The notes under the pieces: model-generated
The model's database searches: none
The model's input: only the letters and a program-made list of their open reading frames with translations
What the model was told of the DNA's origin: nothing
Part shown: one piece after another, positions 36,129-48,135 of the stretch
Layout of the letters: each line of letters begins with the position of its first letter
How positions within the stretch are numbered: position 1 is the first letter of the stretch
Assembly (NCBI GenBank): GCA_027563935.2
Contig: CM050451.1
Span: forward strand, 97,243,565 to 97,307,564
Direction: 5' to 3'
DNA from: Costus lasius
Lineage: Eukaryota; Streptophyta; Magnoliopsida; Zingiberales; Costaceae
Length of the DNA stretch: 64,000 nucleotides
Made by a program: the position numbers and the translations under genes

Positions 36129-37535
36129 GCAAATATATGATATATTGTGACTTATTTTTGCTATTATTTTGGAGTAAAATGCATGTTGTCTCATTTATTT
36201 GCCTAAATGCTTTACATTATTCAGAATCTTCACTTTTCCTTTGTTTTATTGAAATATAGGGATTTCGCCCCAAAATCGATGGAATTTGGAAGATCTGAAG
36301 ATATGGAATGATTCCTCATGATGAGACGAAGCTACACGTCGAATTTCAGCTCAAATAGACTTTCCTACGCTCATCACGGGTAGGCCATGTTCATGATCAC
36401 AGCCATGATCACCTCGGCAGAACTCTTACAGCATTCTGCGAGACAGTCACGGCCAGGGTGTGTTCATGTTCACGGCTGTGAAGAGGTAACAATCTGTGCG
36501 ACGGGATGAACACGGCTAGGGTGTGTTCACGAACACGGCCGTGACAGCTCCCGCCCAATTCGATGGGCGTTCGGTTTTTCTCCCATAACTTACTATTTTG
36601 GAAGCGAAATTTGCTGAAATTTTGTGAAGACCTTCCTAACTTGGAGACACACATTTTGGGACCAAAATCATCAGATTTGATTCAGAGGTTGAGGAAAACG
36701 AGTGAAAGGGGCGACAACCTAGGGTTTGGGGCGATTTTCTGGGCGACAACACTGTTCCGGCTCGATTTCTCCGCCGTTCTGACAAGGATCATCATGCTGG
36801 ATCTTCTTCCATCAAGGATCTACCTCTCCCTCTACTTTGAATCAATTTGTATGAGAGATTTCATGTATTTCACGATGTATATGATAGCTTAACTCTATTT
36901 TCGGGGTTTTGGGCGTAGCCCACTGTAAGATGTTGAATATTATGGCTTGATCTATATATTTCTCTTATTTATCTTTGTTCTTATTCATGTATAGGATGTT
37001 TTATTTCATGATTATGTACTAACCATACATGTTCATGTTTTAGATGTTGTGGGAAGGACTGAGAGGTGAACCACAATTATTGGAATCCCTTAGACTGGAC
37101 TGGTGATTTCGGCAACGAGAGTTGTTGAAATCACTCGAGGAACCCTAATCCTTCACAGAACCCATTGGGTCTGCTTAACCCAGTAAGCCACGAGAGTAGG
37201 AGAGTTGGGTTAAGTCGGATACCGGACCGTGTCCTAAGAGGGAGCGTGTCTGTACCTAAGGAAGGATTACCTTGAGAACATAGGTAGAACCTTAATTAAA
37301 ATATCAAACCTTAATATTTCTTCATGCTTCAGTGTGGTGAAACCCGAAACCCTGATCTCTCTTATAGACTTCAAACCCCGATTGCTTGTTTTCTGCTCTA
37401 CTTGCTTTTAATTTGCTTCAGTTTAATTGCTTGCACTAGGACATTAGTCATTTCTCATTTAATCATTAACCTAGCTATTGATTAACTGATCAGTCAGTAC
37501 TTGACCCCTAGTCCTCGTGGGATCGATACTTTTTA

Positions 37536-38911
37536 TTACACGATAGACCATGCACTTGCGGTAGCAGCCTGTTTAGGCCCTATCAGTGAATTAGTGGCAT
37601 AGTAGAGAGCATATAATCTTCTATTTTTCCTTTGTCTCAAGAGTGTGTCCACCAAATATATCCAGTTAAATAGGTGGTTCCATGTTGTAGTGTCCAGTAC
37701 ATGCATACAAAAATAAAAGTTAAAGTCGTGCAAAGAGTACTTAGTAATTTTTCTGTATTTATCCAAGAGTAATATCATTCATTCTTCTTTTAAATTTGTA
37801 TCAGCAATTAGAAGAAGATTAAAAATAAAATAAAAAATTTCATACCTTGGATTGGTCAAGAAGTTTTCAAATTGTTCATTGGATTTTTCTCTTATCTCAA
37901 TGTCAATGTGATCAAGTATCTCATGTGTAATCTTTTCGGTACCCTTGGTAGCATTTGGATCAAATAATAATTCAGTTATCTCATCATCATTATCCTCAAT
38001 ATCATCTCCTTCATCATCTGTCATGCAAAATTCTAATGGACTTCTCTCTAGAAAAGGAATTGATGGTTCACATGGTAGTGGTGGTGTAATATGCTCAGGA
38101 TTCTCTTTCTCATCTTTTTCCTCAATTTGTTTCTCTTTAATGGAGTATTCCATCCTCACACTATCAAATTCATCACCATCTATCTCACTAGTTCTTACTT
38201 GAGGATCCATAAATTCTTCATCTTTATTCTCATAAGACTCCAAAAGTTCAAATTTCTCTTCAAACATGTCCCAAGTATTTGTGTTGCAAGACACTTCATT
38301 ATGTGAGAGGGGACTAGATGGCTGGTAAAGTGCTGAGGAAGGTAAATCACAATCATCAAAATTTTCAAAATAATAAAATTTGAAGAAGGTAAATCATAAT
38401 CTGTGACTGGAGTCATGACTAATGATTGTTTCAACTCTATAAAATTCTCAGATTTATCCTGGATTTCATCCTCTATGTCATTTTTATCAGTGCCATAAAT
38501 TATAGTATGAATTTTCTCACTTTGTTTGTCCATAGCAGTTATATAGTTTTCAAGCAAGATTTCTAAGTTGGATTTTTGAGGTTCACTAAAGTCTGATTGT
38601 GGAATAATGGTTGGGTCATTATGATAAAACAAGTTTTGAGGGTTCTCCCAACTTGGGTTATAGGTACTAGGGCATAAGTTAAAGCATGGAGGAATCCCTA
38701 ATTGACATTTAGTAAAATCATGCCCATGAAATCCACAAATATCACAAATAACATATTTCAACTTATAACATTGCATGCTTACATATTCAGTATGTTGAAT
38801 ATAAGAATTTACCTTTTCTAAAAGTGATTCTGATACATCCATACCATATTCTTTTGTCATTGTCGGTGGCACATACCCCTGATTTGACCATTGACATTGG
38901 TTAAACATCAT
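37536..38911 (-). pseudogene. Gag-like remnant of element A
   Basis: Two overlapping minus-strand frames (38,911-38,195 and 38,294-37,779) read as one gag-like protein with a frameshift near 38,200-38,290; a tail fragment continues past 37,779. An intact zinc knuckle CDICGFHGHDFTKC (C-x2-C-x4-H-x4-C) is followed by CPSTYNPSWENPQN and 'LEILLENYITAMDKQ', the same order as in the element E gag. The second frame is very acidic (DDEGDDIEDNDDEI). The tail 'RRLYALYYAT' has a counterpart (RRLHALYYAS) at 18,173-18,202 in E. No CA domain, protease or pol follows. The last ~50 bp (37,536-37,585) of the annotated tail frame are element E LTR. Confidence 0.7.
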
Positions 38912-39204
38912 ATTTTCAATTAATGCAATTAAAATTCAGAAATATAAAATATAAAACAGGAATTGCAAAACAATGCTCAAAATATTTAGTCAAGTGAAAT
39001 TTTTAGTTCTCCTGTTCATACATCGTGTTAATCCAAAAAGAGAAAAATAAAATAAACTAACTATATAAAAAATGCGAAAAACAAATAAAACAAGAAAAAC
39101 AAAAACAAAAACAAAAAATCAAAAACAAAACAAAAATAAAAATAAATAATAAAAAAATGTCTAGTCTATAAACTCATGATTAAATCGATATTGGCTAGCC
39201 TGAT
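38912..39204 (-). other. Element A leader
   Basis: It lies between the primer site and the gag-like frame. It includes an A-rich simple-sequence tract with repeated 'aaaaac' at about 39,075-39,150. No gene is seen. Confidence 0.5.
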
Positions 39205-39221
39205 CCCCGGCAACGGCGCCA
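39205..39221 (-). other. Primer-binding site of element A (Asp-tRNA)
   Basis: On the minus strand TGGCGCCGTTGCCGGGG lies 6 bp after the LTR end (GTTATCA). It is an exact match to the Asp-tRNA 3' complement used by Athila/Tat-type elements. Confidence 0.88.
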
Positions 39222-39227
39222 AAAACT

Positions 39228-40707
39228 TGATAACTTTCACAAGTGCACAGATTTATCGAAGTAATAAAAAGATTATCGTTCCCAATGAGGATCAGGTGGT
39301 CAAGTACCGATTACACGGTCGATCTATATCTAGACGAATCAAATCGTGATTTTTGTTTGGAAACTTCTAAGTACAGATAAAAAGGAACAGAGGTAGCACT
39401 TTTGGTAAAAATCAATTTAGATAAAATCAGGACTCGGGGTTTCGCCACATTGACAATTATGAATTTAATAAAAATAAAATCTTTGAATAGAAAATTGTAG
39501 TTTTGAAAGAGATTTTTCCTAAGGTACAGATTACCTCCTCTTGAAGCGTAATCTGGTACCTAGCTACGCTAACTCCCTACTCTCGTGACAGTTAACGTAA
39601 CTAGACTCATTAAGTTCCGTGAAAAACCATGGAATCCTTCAAACGAATCCGAACTACTCTCGTGATCGGATTCATAGGTTTGAAAATAATAGATTTGACG
39701 TTGCGATTCACCTCTCGGTCCTTCTCGCAACGTCTAAGACATAAAATTACTTGATCATGGTAATTTAAAGAATAAACACAATTCTAATCAAATCAAATCT
39801 ATAAAAATCATGACAAAGATTTAAGACAATATATTTAATCCAGGAATCGTCAATGGGCTACACCCCCAAATCCAGAAAATAGGTTTACACGTTCATGTTC
39901 AAAGCAAACAACATGTTCATCGATGAAAATTGCATGAAAACCTAAGAAGATTACAGAAAATCACTAGACATGTAATTAGAAAAACTTCCCCTCGATGTGG
40001 AGACGAAGAAGGCATCCAATTCTTTCTTTGCGCGGCTTTCCTGATCAAATTCTGCCCTGGAAGTGATTTTCGCCATCGTCGCCTCCTCTATTTGTTTTCA
40101 TACATAGAAGCCCCCAAAACCCTTCCAAAATCCTTCCTTTTATAGTCTAATCAGTATAGAACCCATCTAGGAAGGTTTCTGGAGAGTTTGGTTCAATTCT
40201 GGTTCGGTTTGGAGTCGAATTGAGTGAGAAATCGAAAGGGTGGACGTTTTTACGGTTCGTAATAAGTTTACGGCCACGGCTGTAATTCTTTCTGTGTGTA
40301 CAGGCTTTATGTCACAGAAATATTCACAGACCGTAATGGATTTATGGCTTCGCCCGTGAAAGTTTCTGTGCATTCCAATACTTAGTCATTTTTCGCCCAC
40401 TGCTCGAACTCGAAATTATGGCCGACCTAGAATTATGGCCAAGGCCGTAATTCTCGCGTTCTTCACTATTTCAACTCCAAATTCGACATGTAAGCTCGTG
40501 ATCTCCTCGGGAATCATGCTTTGGCTTCAAAACTCGTGAAACCCATTATTTTTACGTTGTTTTACCTACATTTTCAATAAAACCAAGAAAAGTGAAGATT
40601 TTGTGCCAAGTGAATTAAAAACATTAAAAATTGTATAAAATCATTCAATTAAGACCAAAATATCATGTAAAATATAGGCAAAAACATGGTGTAAATGCAA
40701 CGCATCA
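39228..40707 (-). repeat. 5' LTR of element A
   Basis: 1,480 bp; minus-strand ends TGATGCG...GTTATCA. ACGGC/GCCGT motif pairs lie at about 40,250-40,455. It matches the truncated LTR at 12,629-13,651. Confidence 0.9.
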
Positions 40708-41236
40708 AACGTATAGTATGAAAAAAATGTAAAGGGTTCTACCTTATCTTGAGATACCACTTAACTCAGTTAAAGCTTGTGTTTGCATTGGCATTGGGAA
40801 CTTCTAGGCTTGTATTGTGCCATGATGGTCAGCTCATGCTGCTTAGGTAGCAATGAGTTAGACACCATTTCATGACTTGCTTATGTGTGGCATATTAACA
40901 GGTGCATGAGTAGATGATGTATGCTTAATGCTCTAAGTTTACATGATACATGAGTGATCATATCTTCTCATGATGCATGGTTCACATTGAATTTCCCTAA
41001 CTAATTCTAGATGATGCATGTTTTATATTCATATAAGGCCTACTCTAGATGATTGATGAGCTTAATTTGGTTGTCCATCTATGGATGGTAAGTTATTGAA
41101 AACTTACCTGCCATTGTTTGACCTTGATGATTTACAAGAATCAGACTTCAAATTACATGCCCCCTTAAAGAGGGGTGGGAACAAAATAGGATGGTAAATT
41201 ATATATTTATATGCTTGCTATATGTTTGTTATATGT
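40708..41236. other. Flanking DNA, probably the noncoding part of the Harbinger transposon
   Basis: There is no reading frame of interest. It continues across the element D insertion into 47,218 onward (both sides carry 'tatatttatatgcttg'/'tatatttacatgcttg' wording), so it is likely 5' sequence of the PIF/Harbinger element whose genes start at 47,469. No terminal inverted repeat was identified. Confidence 0.45.
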
Positions 41237-43116
41237 TGATGTGTACTTTATCGTACCACTAACCGCAAGCGTGACGGCTTTGTCATAGTAGTATTTAAGA
41301 TGTCAATCCTACAGGGACAGTGATCAAGTACTGAGTGATTACGAATCAATAGCTAGACAATCGAGTGAACATTTTGGGTTTTCATAAAATAAATCAAAAT
41401 ACAACTAAATACAAATTCTAGCTGAATCAAGCAAATGAAAGTTTTGGATAGAAAACAAGGTTTAGAGATATCGGAACTTCGAGTGCATCTCGTTGATGGA
41501 TCTTAAGCTCAAACAAGATAAAATCATAACAATGCAATTTTAAAAGTGTTCAAGAAAATATCTAATGGTACAGATTACCCTCTTTCGACGGCATAATCCG
41601 GTATCAATCTAGATCGACGTCCTACTTTCTTGGCTCATCGAACCTAGATTGATCCATTGGGTTCAGAGATATTATAAGTTTCCTCACACAAATCCTACCC
41701 AATTTTTTGACAGGTCATAGCATGATCGATAAGGCAGATCTAGCGTCACAATTCACCTTTCGGTCCTTCTTGCGGCGCCCGAGAAAAGTAATTTCGTGGC
41801 CAATGAAATACTAGCAATAAAACAGCACAAATCGAATAATCATGAAATAAAATTGCATTTGCTATGAGAAAATTAGTTCGAACAGAAGATACATGCAATG
41901 AGATTACATCCTTGTTTCGATAAAGAGGAATATGCTATCATAGCATCAAATTTAGGACAAATCTCTAAAGGAATAGAAGGAACTAAAGAGAAGATAGAAG
42001 AAAGAGGAGGCAAACTCTCTGCAGAAAGTTTGCAACATTCCTTCAAGTCTTCTAGAATGATGTGCACCATTCCTTCCTCCTCCCTTGTTGTTCTCGCTAA
42101 GAACTTCCCTTTGCGAAACTCGCTAGCCCCCCTTGAGTCCCAACTGGGCGCTACATTCTTCATTGAATTTGGCCCTTTAAAGAGAGTCCAAACTCTTTTC
42201 TGAACGCATACATTGATGGGAAATTGAATTAGCTGCGTTTTGATACCAAGAACATTAAAATCTGAGCCATAATGAGGGAGTTATGGCCTATTCAATAAAG
42301 GCGGCTCCATAATTACGGGTATAATGGGCCATTATGTTTGTAACCGTAATATAACGGTTATACATTAATTGCAGCCTCATTAACTCTTGTAACCCCCATA
42401 TAATAATGCTCATTTAATCCTCTTCGTTTTGACTCCAAAAACGTCCAAATCGGAGTTAAAACAAAGGAGTTATGAGCATTTAAAGCTAGGTAGCTGGTAA
42501 TAAATTCTGGCGGCTGGTCATAAATTCTGGTGGCTGTGAGATTACGGTCATGAGGCAGATTATGGCCATGCCCATGATCTCAGTGTAGAAGTCTAATTTG
42601 TCTCAAAATTTGTAGATGAGTAGTATGGCCTCGGCTTGACTTGTGGCCATAGTTGTAGCGTCAGAAACCGCAGATCAGAAGATTGCGTCTTTGATGAATT
42701 ATGGTCGTGCCCGTAATCTTCTTGTCAAAGTCATCTCCATCTGAAAGGTTGTTGTCAAGGAAGTTATAGGCACGTCTTTGAAATATGATTATGCTTATAC
42801 AAAAACGAGTCCTTCATGTAGCCAATCAGAGGATTACGGTCGTGATATAGATTATGGCCTTAGCCGTTATTCTTGAAATTAATCTCGTTTGAAGCCAAAC
42901 TTCTTGTCAAGATTTTTGATTCACTCGGAGATGCAAATATACTTCCATGTAGCTCTAGAAGTGAGTGAATTATCCTATGTTCAACAAATATGACAAGTAG
43001 TGAAGCTTCTGAAGAAAATCAATAAAATAAGCTGGAAAGAGAGGGAAAATCATGATAATATGTGTCGATTCACAAGTAAATATAGGTCTAAAAGACAATA
43101 TAAATACGAGACATCA
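41237..43116 (-). repeat. 3' LTR of element D
   Basis: 1,880 bp, ends TGATGTGT...GAGACATCA in plus-strand order. A motif array of the 'attacggtcatga'/'attatggcc' type lies at 42,540-42,870. Frames 41,873-42,163 and 41,898-42,203 are inside the LTR and recur in the other copy; not genes. Confidence 0.92.
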
Positions 43117-43138
43117 AAATCACCCAAAATTAGATCAA

Positions 43139-43154
43139 TGCTTGTCCTCAAGCA
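43139..43154 (-). other. Conserved hairpin before the 3' LTR of D
   Basis: On the minus strand TGCTTG-AGGA-CAAGCA, a 6 bp stem with a 4 nt loop, 22 bp before the LTR. It matches the hairpin in element A. Confidence 0.7.
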
Positions 43155-43468
43155 TAAGAGAGTAAATAAAAGTAGTGATTAAAATAATGAAATCATGCCA
43201 AGCTCGTAAAATATTTTTTCCCGGGAAGATATCATTATGAGCAAACCTCAGCAAGTCAGGGAATTTAAGGCAATCATCTATCATCAGGAATAAAGGTGTG
43301 AAGATCCAAATACCAAAGTTAGATGAGGCTTACCTCCATGAGATGCAATAATCCTCTATTTGGATAATACACTCTGTTTAGACCTGATTCAACCAAAGAT
43401 ATGAGTTGGAAAGACATCAATGCACTCTTATTCGTATTTTCATCCCCTCAAATATTTTTTTTTGTTTT

Positions 43469-43609
43469 GACTTCAACTCATGTCTTCGGTACCACTGTCA
43501 ATTTTACGCAGTGCCAAGTAGAGGAGTCTTATTATTTCTTTTTCTCGGAGACTTCAATTCATGTCTTCGGTACCACTGCCAATTTTACGCAGTGCCAAGT
43601 AGAGGAGTC
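43469..43609 (-). repeat. Duplicated 60 bp module in element D
   Basis: 43,469-43,528 and 43,550-43,609 are two nearly identical 60 bp copies that begin GACTTCAA(C/T)TCATGTCTTC and end GCCAAGTAGAGGAGTC (plus-strand reading). Element A has one copy at 14,170-14,228. Confidence 0.8.
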
Positions 43610-45334
43610 CGTTTTTTTTATATTTTGAGGAGATTATAACCATAGAGAAGTGCATTGATTATTTCCAAAAAGTAGTGAGGAGAATCAAGCTGATAGAGTT
43701 ATATACTTCTACAGAAAGATCATAAGCATGCTTTGAAAGCAAAAACCTTAATCAAAAATTGGATCTATCACTCCACAACCTTTTTTTTTCCATTAAAAGA
43801 TAATTAAATGAATTACCTATCTTTGGACTAAGATTCAGAACATAATGATAGTATCCCAGAGATTCAATAAATTATTAAGCTATCATGATTTCCATTTGAA
43901 TCAAAATAATATCATCAAAAATAATATCACCACTTATCTTCATCATATCATCAGAGTGCAGCATATGAAATGTATCATCAAAGCACAAAGCATAAGTATT
44001 GAGTTACTGCATATCATGTTTTGAAAATGAACCCAACCCACAATCTCCCAGACTTAAATTATGCATAGTAGCATGTAAAGAACACAAAATTTGGAGAAAT
44101 GGGATGCAATACTCACAAGATCAGTTAGAGTCATCGTCGGTGCTCATCTCAGCATCATCCTCGTGAGGGTCGTCCTCATTGTCATCATGTGAATTCAGCA
44201 GGACATCCAGAGAAGTTGGAGAAGCTGCTGGATTTGTGGACTTGAATAGAATTACGCATGAGGAAAAGCCAAAGATAGCATGCGGCCTCAAAATTGCATC
44301 TGATGATGAGGCGGAATAGCTGAAGAAGCAGGCTGGCAAAAGGGAGTCACATGAATGTGTGTGGTAGATTTGGGTGGTCGGCGCTTGTGAAGCAGGCTGG
44401 CAACAGTGGTCAGAATTGGGTGGTCGGCGCTTGTGAAGCTGGATCAGAAATAGCAGAGAAGAAATCACCCTCGATCAAAGCCCGCTGGACTAGAAATCAA
44501 CAGCCAACACCAACAGTTGATACTTGAAGAAGAGGCGACGAATTGCTGGAGGTGGAAGAAATATGGTGATCAAGCCTTCGTCGAACTCATAGCAGCAGCA
44601 AGATGGGTATTCGGCGGCAGATAGCAGCAGCAACAAAGCAGATTAGCAATAGAAGCTCTACGTGTAATCCAAGAAGGAGGATATTTTTATAGTCTTTTTT
44701 TGTAGTCTTTTTTTTTAATACAAGATTACGACCAGATCCGAAATTGTAACCTTGTCGTGAAATAAAAATAAAACATGTCAGAAAAATAAATTAAAACAAA
44801 CATAAAGATAAACGTAAAACACTTGGGTTGCCTTCCAAGAAGTGCTAGTTTAGTGTCATTAGCTTGACCGCAGTGTTGTATAAAGCAGCACCAAAGAATG
44901 CATACTTAAATTGTCAATTAGTGGTTTCAGGTATAGGTTTCTTTCAATAGTTACCTTGGGGTGCTTCCACATGTAGGTATTCAGATTTGTACCATTCTCG
45001 AATCGATTCGTTCAGTAGAATCAAGGACTTTCACAAAAGTTTGAGTTTCTACATTGTCCTTCTCGTCCTTTTCAACTTGACTGGAACTTCATCTAAAATT
45101 TCCACCAGCTTTTACAAAATGATCAGCAAGTTGTAATAATATGGCCATTTCTTCTTAGACTTCGATGACTTAAAAAGTTTGGCAGTGAATATTTCAAAAA
45201 GTCTATGAAAAAGCAGAGTTAAGCTAACAGAATGAAAACTAAGTTACTAAAAAAAAGGTAAGAAAAGAAAAAAAAATAAATAGGGTAAAGTCTAGTCTAT
45301 CAATTCTTAAATCACTTTGATATTGATTGCCTGT

Positions 45335-45351
45335 CCCTGGCAACGGCGCCA
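45335..45351 (-). other. Primer-binding site of element D (Asp-tRNA)
   Basis: On the minus strand TGGCGCCGTTGCCAGGG lies 5 bp after the LTR end; one base differs from the element A site. Confidence 0.85.
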
Positions 45352-45356
45352 AAACT

Positions 45357-47212
45357 TGATGTGTACTTTATCGTACCACTAACCGTAAGAATGACGACTT
45401 TGTCGTAGTAGTACTTAAGATGTCGATCCCACAGGGACAATGATCAAGTACCGAGTGATTACGAATCAATAGCTAGACAATCGAGTGAACATTTTGGGTT
45501 TTCATAAAATAAATCAAAATACAACTAAATACAAATGCTAGCTGAATCAAGCAAATGAAAGGTTTGGATAGAAAACAAGGTTTAGAGACATCGGAACTTC
45601 GAGTGCATCTCGTTGATGGATCTTAAACTCAAATAAGATAAAATCATAACAATGCAATTTTAAAAGTGTTCAAGGAAATATCTAATGGTACAGATTACCC
45701 TCTTTCAACAGCATAATCCGGTATCAATCTAGATCGGCGTCCTACTTTCGTGGCTCACCGTACCTAGATTGATCAAGTGGGTTCAGAGATATTATAAGTT
45801 TCCTCACACAAATCCTGCCCAATTTCTTGGCAGGTCAGAGCATGATCTATAAGGCAGATCTAGCATCACAATTCACCTTTCGGTCCTTCTTGCGGCGCCC
45901 GAGAAAAGTAATTGCGTGGCCAATGCAATACTAGCAATAAAACAGCACAAATCGAATAAACACAAAATAAAATTGCATTTGCTATGAGAAAATAAGTTCG
46001 AACAAAAGATACATGCAACGAGATTACATCCTTGTTTCGATAAAGAAGAATATGCTATCATAGCATCGAATTTAGGACAAATCCCTAAAGGAATAGAAGG
46101 AAATAAAGAGAAGACAGAAGAAAAAGGAGGCAAACTCTCTGCAGAAACTTTGCAACATTCCTTCAAGTCTTCTAGAATGATGTGCACCATTCCTTCCTCC
46201 TCACTTATTGTCCTTGCTAAGAACTTCCCTTTGCGAAACTCGCTAGCCCCCCTTGAGCCCCAACTGGGCCTTCTTCCTCGAATTTGGCCCTTTAAATAGA
46301 GTCCAAACTCTTTTCTGAATGCATACATTGATGGGAAATTGAATTAGCTGCGTTTTGATACCAAGAACATTAAAATCGGAGCCATAATCAGGGAGTTATG
46401 GCCTATTCAATGAAGGCGGCTCCATAATTATGGGTATAATGGGCCATTATGTTTGTAACCATAATATAACGGTTATGCATTAATTGCAGCCTCATTAACT
46501 TTTGTAAACCCCATATAATTAATGCTCATTTAATCCTCTTCGTTTTGACTCCAAAAACGTCCAAATAGGAGTTAAAACAAAGGAGTTATGTGCATTTAAA
46601 GCTAGGCGGATGGTAATAAATTCCGGCGGCTGCGAGATTACGGTCATGAGGTAGATTATGGCCATGCCCATGATCTCAGTGTAGAAGTCCAATTCGTCTC
46701 AAAATTTGCATATGAGTAGTATGGCCTTGGCTTGACTAGTGGCCATAATTGTAGCGTCAGAAATCCCAGATCAGAAGATTGTGTCTTTGATGAATTATGG
46801 TCATGCCCATAATCTTCTTGTCAAAGTCATCTCCATCCTAAATATTGTTGTCGAGGAAGTTATGGGCATGTCTTTGAAATATGATTATGCTTATACAAAA
46901 ATGAATCCATCATGTAGCCAATCAGAGAATTACGGTCGTGATGTAGATTATGGCCTCAGCCGTAATTCTTGAAATTAATCCCGTTTGAAGCCAAACTTCT
47001 TGTCAAGGTTCTTGATTCACTCGGAGATGCAAATATACTTCCATGTAGCTCTAGAAGTGAGTGAATTATCCTGTATTCAACAAATATGACAAGTAGTGAA
47101 GGTTTTGAAGAAAATCAATGAAATAAGCTGGAAAGAGAGGGAAAATCATGATAATATGTGTCGATTCACAAGTAAATATAGGTCTAAAAGAAAATATAAA
47201 TACGAGACATCA
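45357..47212 (-). repeat. 5' LTR of element D
   Basis: 1,856 bp, clearly homologous to 41,237-43,116 with scattered substitutions and small indels, so the insertion is older than the copia array. The motif array lies at about 46,625-46,970. Confidence 0.92.
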
Positions 47213-48135
47213 TATGTTCATATAACAAGCATATGTTCTTCATGTTTATAAAACATGATAGTAAGTTATATATTTACATGCTTGTTATAAGATGAGAATT
47301 GCCCCCAAATTGCTTTTGCGAAGTTAGTTTTACCTTGCTTTTTATATGCTTGTTATATGCATGTTATATGTTCATATACTTATATGATGTGCAAAGGTTA
47401 GAAATTCTTACATGTGTATATGCTTCTTATTTGCAAATGATAGATAATCCTATATCTAAGCAACAACAATGTCCCAATCCTCTCAATCCTCACGACCAAC
47501 ATCTAAAAGTGGAAAAGCAGTGTGGAATCTACAAACAACTCTGACATTTTGTGATGTTTGTATTACTGCTATCAATAAAAACATGCACCCGGGAACACAT
47601 TTAAATGCTCAAGGGTGGAAATTTGTAGTTGAAAATTTTTAACAATTGACTACATTGACATATGATAAAGTGCAATTAAAGAACAAATGAGATCAACTAA
47701 AGGCTGACTAGAAGTTATGGAAAGAGTTAAAAGGTAGAGAAACTGGTTTAGGGTGGAATGCAAGGTTGGAGATGGTGGATGCAACCCCTGAGTGGTGGGA
47801 AATGAAAATTACAATATGTATATTTGGAACTAGTTATTATTGTTATTATTTACTTGATAAAGTAATTTATTATTCTAATATAATTACAGGCTAACAAAGA
47901 GTATGCCAAGTTTTGAAAGAAGGGTATCCATCCTGATATCGAAACAAAGAATGATATTATGTTTTGACAGACAGTAGCGACAGGAGAGTTTTGTTATACA
48001 TCAGCTATGCCTGAAGAACTAGTTCAAGAGATGAATACGCAATATGAAAACTATGAGCCATGTGATGAAAATATGGAATCATCTCGCATACCATCATCCG
48101 CTCGTCAAAGTCAACGTGGTAAAAGAAAGGCTACA

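Larger units (their letters stand above)
15313..37585 (+). mobile_element. Element E: non-autonomous Athila-like gypsy element, plus strand, TSD GTGAA
   Basis: The 5' LTR 15,313-16,798 (TGATAG...CTATCA), Asp-tRNA-like primer site, gag-like frame, noncoding tail, and a 3' LTR that begins at 19,563 and resumes at 36,134 after the copia array. Exact TSD GTGAA occurs at 15,308-15,312 and 37,586-37,590. The element's own length is about 5.7 kb without the insertion. There is no pol. It inserted into the internal region of element A, in the opposite orientation. Confidence 0.92.
19563..37585 (+). repeat. 3' LTR of element E, split by the copia array
   Basis: Fourteen bases (19,563-19,576, TGATAGCATGCAAA) precede the copia array. 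The LTR resumes at 36,134 after the duplicated GCAAA (36,129-36,133) and ends CTATCA at 37,585. Rejoined length is 1,466 bp versus 1,486 for the 5' LTR. One difference is a single copy of the 23 bp unit near 36,510 instead of two, partly offset by other small indels. Confidence 0.92.
12629..40707 (-). mobile_element. Element A: non-autonomous Athila-like gypsy element, minus strand, interrupted by E
   Basis: Reading right to left: 5' LTR (40,707-39,228), Asp-tRNA primer site (39,221-39,205), gag-like remnant (38,911-37,779), noncoding internal part to 37,586, then across the element E insertion to 15,312-13,652, and a truncated 3' LTR (13,651-12,629). Removing E rejoins the internal sequence at the GTGAA duplication. 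The element's own length is about 5.8 kb. No protease, integrase or reverse transcriptase is visible, so it depends on a helper. Its outer left end is lost at 12,629, so its TSD cannot be confirmed; the right flank begins AACGT. Confidence 0.85.
43117..45334 (-). other. Element D internal region, noncoding
   Basis: No retrotransposon protein is recognised. From the 5' side on the minus strand: conserved block at 44,869-44,821; a 115-codon frame at 44,468-44,121 (Ser-rich start, acidic end, no known domain, contains a 27 bp direct repeat at about 44,366 and 44,415); two copies of the 'cttcggtaccact...cagtgcc' module at 43,550-43,609 and 43,469-43,528; and the hairpin at 43,139-43,154 before the LTR. 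Confidence 0.6.
41237..47212 (-). mobile_element. Element D: non-autonomous gypsy element, minus strand, TSD TATGT
   Basis: A complete 5,976 bp element: LTRs 41,237-43,116 (3') and 45,357-47,212 (5'), a short 2,240 bp internal region, and exact TSD TATGT at 41,232-41,236 and 47,213-47,217. There is an Asp-tRNA primer site, and no gag knuckle, protease or pol is visible. The LTR start (minus strand TGATGTCTCGTATTTAT) is shared with solo LTRs S1 and S2, but the LTR ends differ. Confidence 0.93.

Noticed and set aside
41873..42203. Frames on both strands that recur at 45,873-46,328
   Set aside because: They recur only because they sit in the two LTRs of element D; no known domain.
44121..44468. 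115-codon minus frame in element D as a captured gene
   Set aside because: No recognisable domain and it contains an internal direct repeat; evidence too thin to call a gene.
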